DNA from: JAFGVL01 sp963662245
GTDB lineage: Bacteria; Bacteroidota; Bacteroidia; Bacteroidales; Paludibacteraceae
Assembly: GCA_963662245.2 (NCBI GenBank)
Contig: CAXXVQ010000009.1
Coordinates: forward strand, 496,001 to 560,000
Reading direction: 5' to 3'
Length of the DNA stretch: 64,000 nucleotides
The position numbers and the translations under genes are program-made. The first letter of the stretch is position 1. Every line of letters starts with the position of its first letter. The notes under the pieces were generated by a model. It had not been told where the DNA came from, did not search any database, and was given only the letters and a program-made list of their open reading frames with translations. Positions 27,029 to 36,292 of the stretch are shown here, one piece after another.

Positions 27029-28396
27029 GTGGGTAAATTATTTTCATCAATACTCTTAAAGTATAAGTCAATTTTAAATCGAATCACAAGATCTGATGTG
27101 CATGTGGCAGATGTTCTAAAAGCGTCTTCTTTGTCTTTGATAGTGAAGGTTTTTGGAATGTTAGGTGCTTTTGGTGTTAGCCTAATTTTAGGAAGAGAAC
27201 TTGGTGTTAGTGGGTATGGTACAATAGAATTAGCAAATAGGGTAGCTACATTTGTATTTATTTTTGGTGTATTTGGATTGCCTGATATTATATTAAAGGA
27301 GATAGCAATTTCAAGTGCAAAAAATGATTGGGTCAATATTAAGAATTGTATATATACATCAACTCGTTTTTCAGGTATCTTAGTTTTAATTATTATTTCA
27401 ATAATAATTCTTTTTGCTCCATTTATTTCGTTGAAGGTATTTAACGAGGAGAGCTTGATATTTCCTTTGCGAGTAATTACAATCGCAGCTTTCTTCTTGT
27501 CACTGTCAAAGACATATACCGCAGGGATAAATGGCTTGGGGAAAATTTGGCAAAGTAGTTTTGGGGATCAAACTCTAAGTATGATTCTTGTTCTTCTCAT
27601 TGTTTTTGTTATCCAATTATTTGTGCCATTAGATATATACAATGTTTCTTTTGCGTATCTGACAGCAAGAATAGGTGTTGTGCTAGTAATGAAGTCCTAC
27701 TGGTCTAGCCTCATTCCCAAAGAGTTTGGGTTTGATCGCGAGAAAATGCGTGTATTTAAAAAAGAGTTGTTGAAGCCCGCCTCCAAGCTGCTAGTGTCGT
27801 CTACCTCATCAATGGTTTCGGCAAGTGCATCTACAATATTTTTAGGTGCAATGTCTACTGTAAAGGAAGTTGGATTATATAATATTTCCTCAAGGTTAGC
27901 TTTACTGACAATCGTTTTCCTGCAAATTACAAATTCTGCTCTAGCGCCAAAGATTGCCTCTTTTTATCATAATAGGGAAGGGAGGCAGTTGCAGAAGATC
28001 TTAACAAGAGTAACATCCGTATTGAGTTTTCTTAGTGTAATTACCTTTCTTGTAGTTTATTTTGAGGGGGTGAGTATTTTAAAATTATGGGGCGAAGGCT
28101 TTGCTGATGCTTATTATTATTTAGTAATAATAATGATTGGGCAAATGGTGAATATTTCAACTGGAGCTGTAAATACAGTATTAGTAATGACTAATAATGA
28201 GAAGATCTTAAGTCAAATATCTTTCGCATTTATGTTGTTAACATTAATTTTAAATCCAATTTTGATTTACTTGTATAATGGATTAGGTGCATGTATTGCT
28301 ACTGCTATAATTATTGCAGGTGAGAATATTACAAGGCTAATTTTTGTTAGGAAAAAGACTGGAATTAATATGATTCCATTCATAAATTCTAGATAA
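27029..28396 (+). CDS. Wzx-type oligosaccharide flippase
   Basis: The 455-residue integral membrane protein starts at GTG 27029; no upstream ATG fits. It has about a dozen hydrophobic helices, and the opening segment VLKASSLSLIVKVFGMLGAFGVSLILGRELGVSGYG is typical of the polysaccharide-transport (PST/MOP) family. It would flip undecaprenyl-linked repeat units from the cytoplasmic to the periplasmic face. It lies 49 bases after ugd and 10 bases before the polymerase candidate, consistent with a Wzx/Wzy pathway. Wzx proteins vary greatly in sequence, so substrate specificity cannot be read. Confidence 0.9.
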   Translation: MGKLFSSILLKYKSILNRITRSDVHVADVLKASSLSLIVKVFGMLGAFGVSLILGRELGVSGYGTIELANRVATFVFIFGVFGLPDIILKEIAISSAKNDWVNIKNCIYTSTRFSGILVLIIISIIILFAPFISLKVFNEESLIFPLRVITIAAFFLSLSKTYTAGINGLGKIWQSSFGDQTLSMILVLLIVFVIQLFVPLDIYNVSFAYLTARIGVVLVMKSYWSSLIPKEFGFDREKMRVFKKELLKPASKLLVSSTSSMVSASASTIFLGAMSTVKEVGLYNISSRLALLTIVFLQITNSALAPKIASFYHNREGRQLQKILTRVTSVLSFLSVITFLVVYFEGVSILKLWGEGFADAYYYLVIIMIGQMVNISTGAVNTVLVMTNNEKILSQISFAFMLLTLILNPILIYLYNGLGACIATAIIIAGENITRLIFVRKKTGINMIPFINSR

Positions 28397-28406
28397 TGAA
28401 TTTAAA

Positions 28407-29648
28407 ATGAGAGAAAAGTTTATAGCGTTTATTTTATTTTTCTTTGGGGTATATTATTATCTTATAACTTCTTTCTTAGGTGGGGCAAAGATATTTGATG
28501 AACTCCTAATTTTATTTCTTGTTTTTCCAATTTTAGGTAGAATTCGAACCTTTAAAGTAAAAAAGGAAATTTATTCAATAATTAAACTGCTAGTTCTATT
28601 TACATGTTTAGGTTTATTTAGTTCTTTTCTATATTTATATCAGCCCAATATTATCTCCTGCAAGGGAAGTGTTGTTTATTATAAAAATTTTATACCTTTT
28701 ATTTATATCGTATTATGTTGTAATTCGTCTGATTTAGACTTTGATCTTCTAAATAGAAAAATATATCAGCATTTTAAAATTTCATTGTTCCTAATTATTC
28801 TTGGTGTGTTCTATCAGTTAGTCTTTAAGCTGCAAATGACTGATTATATTGGGATTCTACCACGATTTTCAAGTTTTTTTAGCCCGAAATCCTCATATGG
28901 GATTGTTGCTTCCTTTTTAACTGTTGTTTTATTTTATTTGTATGGAAATAATTATATCAAGGTAAGAGCCTTTTTAATTCCAATGTTTTTGTTATTCTTT
29001 TCATTTCGAGTTAAGGCCATTGTTTTAACCGCAATTCTTATTGCGTTTCTATATGTTAAAAAGAAAATGTTAAGTATAAGAGTTGTTTTAGTGTTCGTCA
29101 TAATTTTGATAGGGATTAGTACAAGTGATACTTTAGTTAATTTATTTCAAAGGAAGTTTACAGATGCATTTACTAGTACAACTGAGGATTATAGTACTGC
29201 CAGATCGATGTTATACCTTAAATCCTTTGATGTTGCTTATGATCATTTTCCCTTTGGGGCAGGTTTTGGGACTTATGGTACACACTTTTCAAGCGTAAGA
29301 TATTCGCCTTTGTATGATAATTATGGCTTATCTGGAGTTTTTGGTTTGTCAAAAGATCAAAATAGTTTTATAAATGATACTCAGTGGCCCCCAATTTTAG
29401 CTGAAACTGGTTTTATTGGGTTAGTTTTGTATTTGCTAGTGTTTTTTTCAATATTTAAGTTGATTTATTATGCTGGAGATAAATATTATCTTAGAAATCA
29501 GCTTATTTTGTGCTTTTTATTGTTATTTGTAAACTCAACTGGTACATCTATCTTCTTTAATTCAGGATCTGCTGCAATATATGTTCTGTTAGGAATAATT
29601 TATTTAAATAAATTATCATATGATGCAACTAAATTCATTGTTAAATAA
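28407..29648 (+). CDS. Wzy-like O-antigen/exopolysaccharide polymerase
   Basis: The 413-residue protein has about ten hydrophobic helices and little else that is conserved. The large loop before the last helices (about 265-325) contains PFGAGFGTYG and QWPPILAETGFIGLVLYLLVFF, resembling the O-antigen ligase/polymerase (Wzy_C) pattern, in which a G-x-G-x-x-x motif and a hydrophilic periplasmic loop precede a late TM pair. Its position between the flippase and the glycosyltransferases supports the call. Substrate and linkage are unknown. The base composition is AT-rich, as in the neighbouring genes. Confidence 0.82.
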   Translation: MREKFIAFILFFFGVYYYLITSFLGGAKIFDELLILFLVFPILGRIRTFKVKKEIYSIIKLLVLFTCLGLFSSFLYLYQPNIISCKGSVVYYKNFIPFIYIVLCCNSSDLDFDLLNRKIYQHFKISLFLIILGVFYQLVFKLQMTDYIGILPRFSSFFSPKSSYGIVASFLTVVLFYLYGNNYIKVRAFLIPMFLLFFSFRVKAIVLTAILIAFLYVKKKMLSIRVVLVFVIILIGISTSDTLVNLFQRKFTDAFTSTTEDYSTARSMLYLKSFDVAYDHFPFGAGFGTYGTHFSSVRYSPLYDNYGLSGVFGLSKDQNSFINDTQWPPILAETGFIGLVLYLLVFFSIFKLIYYAGDKYYLRNQLILCFLLLFVNSTGTSIFFNSGSAAIYVLLGIIYLNKLSYDATKFIVK

Positions 29649-29658
29649 TAAAATATTT

Positions 29659-30651
29659 ATGTCAAAATTCGGGGTAATAAATCAGTTTGCAACACCCGCA
29701 AGAGGGAAAAATTTAGGAGATTATGTTCAAACAATTGCAACTCTTCAGTATTTTCCAAAAGATTCTGCTGTTTTTGTAGATAGAGAAAAACTTGATGAAT
29801 ATAAAGGAGAACAGTTAAAACTAATTATGAACAGTTGGTTTAATAAGTACCCTAATCATTGGCCACCGTCAAGTGATATTTATCCGTTATTCGTATCTTC
29901 TCATTTCAATGATAGAATGATTCCTGTTTTGATCAGTGATTCTGGTAAGAATTATTTAAAGAAATATGAACCCATTGGCTGTCGAGATAAAGAAACTGCA
30001 GAATTATTATCTGCTAATGGGATTCAAGCTTATTTTTCCGGATGTCTAACTTTGACCTTGGGGAAAACCTATCAGAATAAAGGCGACGGGGCAGAGATAT
30101 TGTTTGTAGATGTGATGTACAATTACAGAACTTTTAAGGAGCTGATTTTTGATATTACCCATGCGCCAGGGGTTATTAAATCCAGAATATTGGCCGGTGG
30201 TTTTAAAGAAATTAAAAAGATGTTCAGGGATACTCAAAAGAAAAAGATTTTCTACAAAAGAATCTTTTCAAAAGAAATGCTTGAGAAATCTAACTCATAT
30301 AGCCAAATTCAACCATTAAATAATAATCAAGATCATCTTAAAATTACAGATGAATATCTTAAACGATTAGCTTCGGCGAAATTGGTAATCACATCAAGGA
30401 TACATTGTGCTTTGCCTTGTTTGGCAATGAATACACCTGTTATATTTGTTGATAGTGAGTTAGATCAACATCGTTTAAGTGGTTTAAAACAGCTGTTTAA
30501 TACTATTGAGATTAATCATGAAGGCAATGTTAAGTCTAACTTTGGTTTTAAAGGATTGTTGACCTCAGATGTTAATGTGCACAATAGATTGGATTATATG
30601 TCTTTAAAGACTCATTTGGAGAAAGTCTGTGAAGACTTTATTAAAGAATAA
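29659..30651 (+). CDS. Polysaccharide pyruvyl transferase family protein (first of two)
   Basis: The 330-residue protein starts at ATG 29659, 10 bases after the polymerase stop. An in-frame ATG at 29620 would overlap the polymerase by 29 bases and add 13 residues unlike the family start. The opening GVINQFATPARGKNLGDYVQT and the C-terminal SRIHCALPCLAMNTPVIFVDSE match the GT-B-like PS_pyruv_trans (PF04230) pattern: an N-terminal N-x-G-D loop and a late S-R-x-H motif. Family members add pyruvyl ketals to glycans or act as other transferases. A second member follows immediately, so the two may modify different sugars. The exact reaction is not established. Confidence 0.85.
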   Translation: MSKFGVINQFATPARGKNLGDYVQTIATLQYFPKDSAVFVDREKLDEYKGEQLKLIMNSWFNKYPNHWPPSSDIYPLFVSSHFNDRMIPVLISDSGKNYLKKYEPIGCRDKETAELLSANGIQAYFSGCLTLTLGKTYQNKGDGAEILFVDVMYNYRTFKELIFDITHAPGVIKSRILAGGFKEIKKMFRDTQKKKIFYKRIFSKEMLEKSNSYSQIQPLNNNQDHLKITDEYLKRLASAKLVITSRIHCALPCLAMNTPVIFVDSELDQHRLSGLKQLFNTIEINHEGNVKSNFGFKGLLTSDVNVHNRLDYMSLKTHLEKVCEDFIKE

Positions 30652-30655
30652 TTGT

Positions 30656-31768
30656 ATGAAAAATATAATTTTTTACCAGACAAAGACTAAGTTTTCAAAC
30701 ACAGGTGATGCTTTAATTAACCGTGGACTTATTGAAACCTTAAGAAAGTTCGGAGAAATAATTGCTAATGATAGAATTCCATTTGAGTTCCTTAAAGATT
30801 TGGGTGTTGTTGAGTCTGAACGGTTAAAATCTCATTCGAATAGAGGTTTTTCAATCACTGTTTTGTGTTTTGCCATAAAAGCAATTTTTAATGGTAATAA
30901 AATTTTTATTTTCTCTGGCTTAGGACATAATTATGGTGGGTCATACAAAAAAGTAATAAGAAACATTATTTCAGGTTTTTTATTTCCAATTTTAAGACTG
31001 TGTGGCGTTCGGATTGTTAGAATTGGTATTTCAATTGGGCCAATCACAAAGCTTCTAGGGCTGACTGAGTGGTTTAGATCGTTGTTTATTTCAAACTACT
31101 TAGTGCGTGATACTAAATCGTTAGAGTTGTGTCATTCTATTGGTATTAAAAAAGCAGAAATATGCCCTGATTTATCTTGGGCTTATGTTGTTGATAGTCA
31201 AGATGTAGTTAAGCCTATTGTTGTTGTTAACTTAAGAAACTCTACTCTTGACGAATATGTATTTGATTCTTATATTACTAAACTTGTAGGTGGGTTAAAA
31301 AATATTTTAGAAGAGTTGTCAAATAAACTTGGAGAAAAGTTAGAAGTTCGGGTGGTTTATCAAGTGGCTGAAGATAAGTTGTTTGCCGAGTTTATTTATA
31401 ATGAGATTAGTTCAATCTATAATGCCAGTTTTGTGAATGAGCAATTGCGACTAAGCACAGCACATGAATATTATGGAAAATCATTTGTTACAATAAGTAA
31501 TAGAATGCATTCTCTGTTGTTTGCCTATAAATATAATTCGTTACCGATTGCACTTATTGATAAGAAAGAGCATGTTAAGATTACAGCGACATTTGAGGAT
31601 GCTGGTATTGATGAATTGATTTTTGATGTCAACTCTAATGCTGGTTTTAGTAGTCAGTTACAGGAAATTGTTTTGAATAAAAAAACATACCTAGAGCAGT
31701 TGAAAGAGATAGAGACAGACAACAGGCTTCTTATTGTAAATAAGTTAAATGAAGTTTTTGACAAGTAA
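30656..31768 (+). CDS. Polysaccharide pyruvyl transferase family protein (second of two)
   Basis: The 370-residue protein starts at ATG 30656, 4 bases after the preceding stop; the in-frame ATG at 30629 would add only 9 residues and overlap the neighbour. It opens IIFYQTKTKFSNTGDALINRGLIE, with the family's N-T-G-D loop. It contains GNKIFIFSGLGHNYGGSYKK and VRIGISIGPIT, and ends with SNRMHSLLFAYKYNSLPIALID, the S-R/N-R-M/I-H motif. It is clearly related to, but diverged from, the preceding gene. Transfer of pyruvate or a similar group to the polymer is inferred from the family and from its position. Confidence 0.85.
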   Translation: MKNIIFYQTKTKFSNTGDALINRGLIETLRKFGEIIANDRIPFEFLKDLGVVESERLKSHSNRGFSITVLCFAIKAIFNGNKIFIFSGLGHNYGGSYKKVIRNIISGFLFPILRLCGVRIVRIGISIGPITKLLGLTEWFRSLFISNYLVRDTKSLELCHSIGIKKAEICPDLSWAYVVDSQDVVKPIVVVNLRNSTLDEYVFDSYITKLVGGLKNILEELSNKLGEKLEVRVVYQVAEDKLFAEFIYNEISSIYNASFVNEQLRLSTAHEYYGKSFVTISNRMHSLLFAYKYNSLPIALIDKKEHVKITATFEDAGIDELIFDVNSNAGFSSQLQEIVLNKKTYLEQLKEIETDNRLLIVNKLNEVFDK

Positions 31769-31773
31769 CAGTT

Positions 31774-32886
31774 ATGCGAGTTTTATTAATAAATCCAATC
31801 TTATATACTGCAGATAATAATGTTATTCCAAAGTTTGGTAGCATAAAGGATTGTATGATATATAATCTTGGGTTAGGATTTAAAAAACTAGGGCATGAGG
31901 TAACCCTAATTGCTGCTGAAGATTATAGACCGACAACTTTAGAAGAATATGAATACCCAGTTTTGTTTTTCAAGTCAAATCTTTCAACGATATTTCTTCC
32001 TAGTGTATTGCCATTAATGCTTGGTCTATTAAGTTTTTTGAAGATAAATAGAGGTAAGTATGATTTGATTGTCTCAAGTGAGTTGTTTTCGTTCTCATCA
32101 CTTTTTGCTGCGATTTTTTGTCCTAACAAAACTTTAGTTTGGCATGAATTGGCAGTTCATAATAAAAAATTTAAGTATCTACCTTCAAAAATTTGGTATA
32201 ACATTATTGTGCCAGTTTTTTTTAGGAAGATAAATGTTGTACCTCGTTCAGTTGAGGCCTCAGAGTTTATTAAAAGATATAAGTTGCTTGCTGTTCTAGC
32301 TCCTGTTGAGCATGGCGTAAACTTGACTAAGTTTAATTATTCAATATTAAAGAAAAAACAGTTTATCATAGTTTCTCAGTTAATTAAGAGAAAAAATATT
32401 TGTAGTATTATTTCAATATATAAGGAGTTTATAGATGATTTTTCGCTTAATGATTATAAACTATTAATTGTTGGTCAAGGCGATTTGCAAGATGAACTTA
32501 AGGCGCAAATTCAGATGTTAGGGTTAGGGGATCGGGTTGAGCTGTTAGGATATAAGCCTCATAGCGAGTTGAATAAATTGATGTCAGAATCGATTGCCTT
32601 ATTGATTAATACAGTTCAGGATAATAATATGGTTTCTATTCCTGAGGCAATTGTCTCCGGAACTCCTGTTTTGACAAATGATGTTCCAACAAATGCTCCT
32701 ATGATTAAGACTAATGGCTTAGGTTTAGTGCGAAAAGATTGGGGTGTGGAAGAATTAAAAGAGATTGTTGAGAACAATAATTTTTATGTGAAAAAATGTG
32801 TTGAATTTCGAGATGCTCTTTCTGTTGAAAGTACTGCACAGAATTTAATTAATGCCTTTGTGAATGAAAATCCTTCTTGTAAATAA
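31774..32886 (+). CDS. Glycosyltransferase family 4 protein (first)
   Basis: The 370-residue GT-B enzyme begins MRVLLINPILY. The C-terminal nucleotide-sugar domain contains IIVSQLIKRKNI (the usual GRL...KG position), LLIVGQGDLQDELKAQI, VELLGYKPHSEL and NNMVSIPEAIVSGTPVLTNDVPTN, the last corresponding to the E-x7-E region. That motif is slightly atypical, with PEAIVSGTPV in place of lEAmA.G.PV. It probably adds one sugar to the lipid-linked repeat unit on the cytoplasmic face. The stop overlaps the start of the next GT4 gene by 23 bases, suggesting coupled translation. Confidence 0.88.
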   Translation: MRVLLINPILYTADNNVIPKFGSIKDCMIYNLGLGFKKLGHEVTLIAAEDYRPTTLEEYEYPVLFFKSNLSTIFLPSVLPLMLGLLSFLKINRGKYDLIVSSELFSFSSLFAAIFCPNKTLVWHELAVHNKKFKYLPSKIWYNIIVPVFFRKINVVPRSVEASEFIKRYKLLAVLAPVEHGVNLTKFNYSILKKKQFIIVSQLIKRKNICSIISIYKEFIDDFSLNDYKLLIVGQGDLQDELKAQIQMLGLGDRVELLGYKPHSELNKLMSESIALLINTVQDNNMVSIPEAIVSGTPVLTNDVPTNAPMIKTNGLGLVRKDWGVEELKEIVENNNFYVKKCVEFRDALSVESTAQNLINAFVNENPSCK

Positions 32887-34054
32887 GTTTTATTATCCTC
32901 GCGGTGGAGACTGTGTATATACTTTAAACCTTGAATCTTTATTGAAAAGCCAAGGACATGAAGTTGCTGTTTTTGCTATGGATTACCCTGAGAATATTAA
33001 TTCTCTGTATAAAGCATATTTCCCTTCTGAGATATCATTTTCTATTTCTAATAATCCCAATCTAGTTGAATCTTTTATTAGACCGTTTGGGACTAGTGAG
33101 GTAAAAAAGAAGTTTAATAAATTGTTGAATGATTTTCAGCCTGATGTAGTTCATTTAAATAATATACATACACAAATATCGCCTGTTGTGGCAAAATTAG
33201 CTCATGATAGTGGGGTAAAAGTGGTTTGGACTTTACATGATTACAAGCTCTTATGTCCAAGGTATGACTGTTTAAGAAATGATGAGCAGGTTTGTGAACT
33301 GTGTTTTGAAAATAAAACAAATGTGCTTAAATATAAGTGCATGAAAAATAGTTTAGTTGCAAGTGTAATAGCATATCTAGAAGCTGTAAAATGGGATAAA
33401 GACATTTTGAATAAAAATGTAGACAGATATATCTGTCCAAGTGTTTTTATGAAAAACAAAATGCTTCAAGGTGGTTTTCCATCGGAGAAATTAAATCACT
33501 TGTCAAACTTTGTTGAGTTATCTAAATTTGATTCTTTGATATCTGAGAAAGAGGATTACTATTGTTATATTGGCCGACTAAGTCATGAGAAGGGTGTGAA
33601 AACTTTATTGGAGGTGGCTTCAAAATTATTATATAAATTAATTGTAATTGGAGGTGGGCCTCTTGCAGATGAATGTCAAAGATATGCTTCTGATAAGATT
33701 GAGTTTGTTGGATATAAAAATTGGGATGAGATAAAGTCAATTGTAAGTAAAGCTCGTTTTATTGTGACTCCATCAGAGTGGTATGAAAATAATCCATTGA
33801 GTGTTATTGAATCTTTGTGTCTAGGAACTCCTGTTGTTGGAGCTAATATTGGTGGAATTTCAGAATTGATATCAGAGCCAGAAACTGGATATTTGTTTGA
33901 GTCAAGAGATGTTGAAGACTTAAAAGAAAAAATTGAGAAAGCTTGGGGGACTTATACTGATGATTTTGATTTTGAATCAATCATGCATTCATCTCAAAAG
34001 AAATTTTCTGGTGAATTGTATTATAAAGAGTTAATAAAAATATATAAGAATTAG
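32864..34054 (+). CDS. Glycosyltransferase family 4 protein (second)
   Basis: The 396-residue GT-B enzyme begins MKILLVNKFYYPRGGDCVY, with the glycine-rich acceptor loop (PRGGDCVYT). It continues to FQPDVVHLNNIHTQISP and WTLHDYKLLCPRYDC. The latter lies before a Cys-rich stretch (CLRNDEQVCELC, then YKCMKNS) that looks like a small zinc-binding or disulfide insertion, found in some GT4 proteins. The donor domain has YIGRLSHEKGVKTLL, VIGGGPLADECQRY, EFVGYKNWDEI and PSEWYENNPLSVIESLCLGTPVVGANIGGISELI. The start ATG overlaps the previous gene by 23 bases. It is an assembly enzyme for the repeat unit; the sugar is unknown. Confidence 0.92.
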   Translation: MKILLVNKFYYPRGGDCVYTLNLESLLKSQGHEVAVFAMDYPENINSLYKAYFPSEISFSISNNPNLVESFIRPFGTSEVKKKFNKLLNDFQPDVVHLNNIHTQISPVVAKLAHDSGVKVVWTLHDYKLLCPRYDCLRNDEQVCELCFENKTNVLKYKCMKNSLVASVIAYLEAVKWDKDILNKNVDRYICPSVFMKNKMLQGGFPSEKLNHLSNFVELSKFDSLISEKEDYYCYIGRLSHEKGVKTLLEVASKLLYKLIVIGGGPLADECQRYASDKIEFVGYKNWDEIKSIVSKARFIVTPSEWYENNPLSVIESLCLGTPVVGANIGGISELISEPETGYLFESRDVEDLKEKIEKAWGTYTDDFDFESIMHSSQKKFSGELYYKELIKIYKN

Positions 34055-34057
34055 TTT

Positions 34058-35203
34058 ATGCCGAATAAAGATATAATAGCCCCTGTGCCTACAGATGTTT
34101 CAATCATCACTACTTACAGATGTCAAATGCGCTGTAAGATGTGTGATATTTGGAAGTCTCCGACAGATGTGAAAAAAGAGATTACAGCGAAGGATTTAGA
34201 AATCTTACCTGATACATTGAAATTTGCAAACCTTACTGGAGGAGAACCATTTCAAAGAGTAGATTTGGAGGATATTGTAGAGGTGATGTTTAAGAAAGCA
34301 CCTCGTATTGTAATATCTACATCGGGTTGGCATAAGGATAGAATCATTAAGTTAGCAGAGAAGTATCCAAATATTGGGATTCGTGTTAGTATTGAGGGAC
34401 TTAAAGCCACAAACGATGATCTTAGAGGTCGTAATGGTGGATACGATAAAGGTTATGGCTTGCTGAAAGAGTTAAAAGAAATGGGTGTCAAGGATATTGG
34501 TTTTGGAATGACTATTTCTAATATGAATCATCAAGATATACTGCCATTGTATGAGATTTCAAAAGAGCTTGGAATGGAGTTCGCTACAGCAGCTTTTCAT
34601 AACTCATTTTATTTTCACAAAGAAGATAATATGATTAGCAATAAAGAGGCTGTGAATGCTGATATTGAGAAGTTAATCAATGCCTTGTTAAAAGAGAATA
34701 ATCCTAAATCTTGGTTTAGAGCATTCTTTAATTTAGGCCTGATAAACTATATTAATGGTGGTAAGCGCATGTTGCCTTGTGAGGCTGGAAGTGCAAATTT
34801 CTTTGTAGAACCTTATGGAGATGTTTTTCCTTGTAATGGATTAGAAGACGGGGTATGGAAACAAAGCATGGGGAATATTCGTGAGGTTTCTCATTTTGAT
34901 GAGATATGGCAAAGCCAAAGAGCACAAGAGGTTCGAGAACGCGTAGCCCAATGTCCAAAAAATTGCTGGATGGTGGGAACTGCGGCGCCTGTAATGAAGA
35001 AATATATTAAACATCCTGCAATGTGGGTGGCAAAGAATAAACTGCGTTCCATATTGGGTCAAGATGTTTGTACTTCAAATGTCCCTTGGTTCAATGTAGG
35101 GCAAAATTCTTTACAGGGAGACTTGAATGTAGTAAGGATGGAGGCATTTAATGATAATTCAGGAGTAAAACCAGATAAAAACTTACCTTTAATAGAAGAT
35201 TAA
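34058..35203 (+). CDS. Radical SAM/SPASM-type protein within the polysaccharide operon
   Basis: The 381-residue protein has the radical SAM cluster motif C22-x3-C26-x2-C29 (TTYRCQMRCKMCDIW), then NLTGGEPFQR and the barrel segments VISTSGWHKD and IGIRVSIEGLKATNDDLRG. The C-terminal part carries further cysteines, C241, C259, C299 and C303, in a SPASM/twitch-like arrangement (MLPCEAGS, GDVFPCNGLEDG, CPKNCWM) that would bind one auxiliary Fe-S cluster. It starts 4 bases after one GT4 gene and ends 2 bases before another, so it is an integral part of the operon. Radical SAM enzymes cleave SAM to make a 5'-deoxyadenosyl radical. The substrate here is unknown; a sugar, a lipid-linked intermediate or a peptide linked to the polymer are all possible. 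Confidence 0.9.
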   Translation: MPNKDIIAPVPTDVSIITTYRCQMRCKMCDIWKSPTDVKKEITAKDLEILPDTLKFANLTGGEPFQRVDLEDIVEVMFKKAPRIVISTSGWHKDRIIKLAEKYPNIGIRVSIEGLKATNDDLRGRNGGYDKGYGLLKELKEMGVKDIGFGMTISNMNHQDILPLYEISKELGMEFATAAFHNSFYFHKEDNMISNKEAVNADIEKLINALLKENNPKSWFRAFFNLGLINYINGGKRMLPCEAGSANFFVEPYGDVFPCNGLEDGVWKQSMGNIREVSHFDEIWQSQRAQEVRERVAQCPKNCWMVGTAAPVMKKYIKHPAMWVAKNKLRSILGQDVCTSNVPWFNVGQNSLQGDLNVVRMEAFNDNSGVKPDKNLPLIED

Positions 35204-35205
35204 TT

Positions 35206-36291
35206 GTGCGTATTGTTGTAACAGGAACAAGAGGAATTCCCAATATTATGGGAGGAGTAGAAACTCACTGTGAAGAGTTATATCCTCGTTTGGTGAAATT
35301 GGGGCATGAAGTAATTCTTATTCGTAGAACTTGTTATGTTCATGAAGCAGAAAAGCAGACTGAATACAAGGGAGTGAAACTGTTAGATGTGTTTGCTCCA
35401 AAGAAAAAGTCTATTGAAGCTTTTCTTCACACATTTCTTGCTGTTATTAAGGCTCTTTTTCTTAAGGCTGATGTATTGCATATTCATGCTATTGGACCGG
35501 CTTTATTTACTCCGTTTGCTAGATTATTAGGATTGAAGGTTGTATTTACACATCATGGCCCAGACTATGATAGAGATAAGTGGGGTAAGTTAGCCAAGAC
35601 TATTTTAAAACTGGGCGAAAAGCTTGGTGTGAAGTATGCAAATGAAGTGATTGTGATTTCAGAACCAATTAGAGAACTGATTGCAAAAAAATATGGTCGT
35701 AAAGATTCACATTTGATTTATAATGGGGTTGTTCTTCCAGAAAAATCAACTAAGATTGATTATTTAACTCAAGTAGGAGTAGAGCCAAAGAAATATGTTT
35801 TTGCAATGGGGCGTTTTGTTCCTGAGAAAGGCTTTGACTTATTGGTAAATGCTTTTAAAGCTTCAAAATATTTTTCAGAATACAAATTGGTTATTGCGGG
35901 GGATGCTGATCATGAAGATGATTATTCAAAGTCATTAAAACAACTTGCAAAAGATAACGGGGTGGTTTTGCCTGGATTTATTAAAGGAGAGTCATTGAAT
36001 CAATTATTGACTAATGCTCGTTTGTTTGTGTTGCCATCATATCATGAAGGATTGCCAATTGCTTTGCTGGAAGCTATGAGCTATCATCTAGATGTCTTGG
36101 TGAGTGATATCCCTGCAAATAAAGCAGTAGGACTTGTTGATGAAAATTATTTTAGAAATAGGAATAAGGATAGTTTGGTTCATGCTTTAAACAATAAGTA
36201 TAGTAATGCTACTTCTGGAATTGCATATAATTTAGAAGCATATAATTGGGGTACAATCACAAAGCAGACCTTAGAGGTTTATAGTTGCTAG
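35206..36291 (+). CDS. Glycosyltransferase family 4 protein (third)
   Basis: The 361-residue GT-B enzyme starts at GTG 35206, 2 bases after the radical SAM stop. The opening MRIVVTGTRGIPNIMGGVETHCEELYPRL has the classic GT4 loop GIPNIMGGVE. Further landmarks are LHIHAIGPALFTPFARLLG, VFTHHGPDYDRDKWG, FAMGRFVPEKGFDLLVNAF, LVIAGDADHEDDY and PSYHEGLPIALLEAMSYHLDVLVSDIPAN (the E-x7-E region). It resembles WsaF/rhamnosyltransferase-like GT4 proteins that often close EPS operons. Its stop codon is one base away from the stop of the convergent J-domain gene, with no terminator between them. Confidence 0.92.
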   Translation: MRIVVTGTRGIPNIMGGVETHCEELYPRLVKLGHEVILIRRTCYVHEAEKQTEYKGVKLLDVFAPKKKSIEAFLHTFLAVIKALFLKADVLHIHAIGPALFTPFARLLGLKVVFTHHGPDYDRDKWGKLAKTILKLGEKLGVKYANEVIVISEPIRELIAKKYGRKDSHLIYNGVVLPEKSTKIDYLTQVGVEPKKYVFAMGRFVPEKGFDLLVNAFKASKYFSEYKLVIAGDADHEDDYSKSLKQLAKDNGVVLPGFIKGESLNQLLTNARLFVLPSYHEGLPIALLEAMSYHLDVLVSDIPANKAVGLVDENYFRNRNKDSLVHALNNKYSNATSGIAYNLEAYNWGTITKQTLEVYSC

Positions 36292-36292
36292 T

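Noticed and set aside
29620..29658. ATG at 29620 as start of the first pyruvyltransferase-family protein
   Set aside because: It overlaps the polymerase gene by 29 bases and adds 13 residues that do not look like the family start; ATG 29659 is cleaner.
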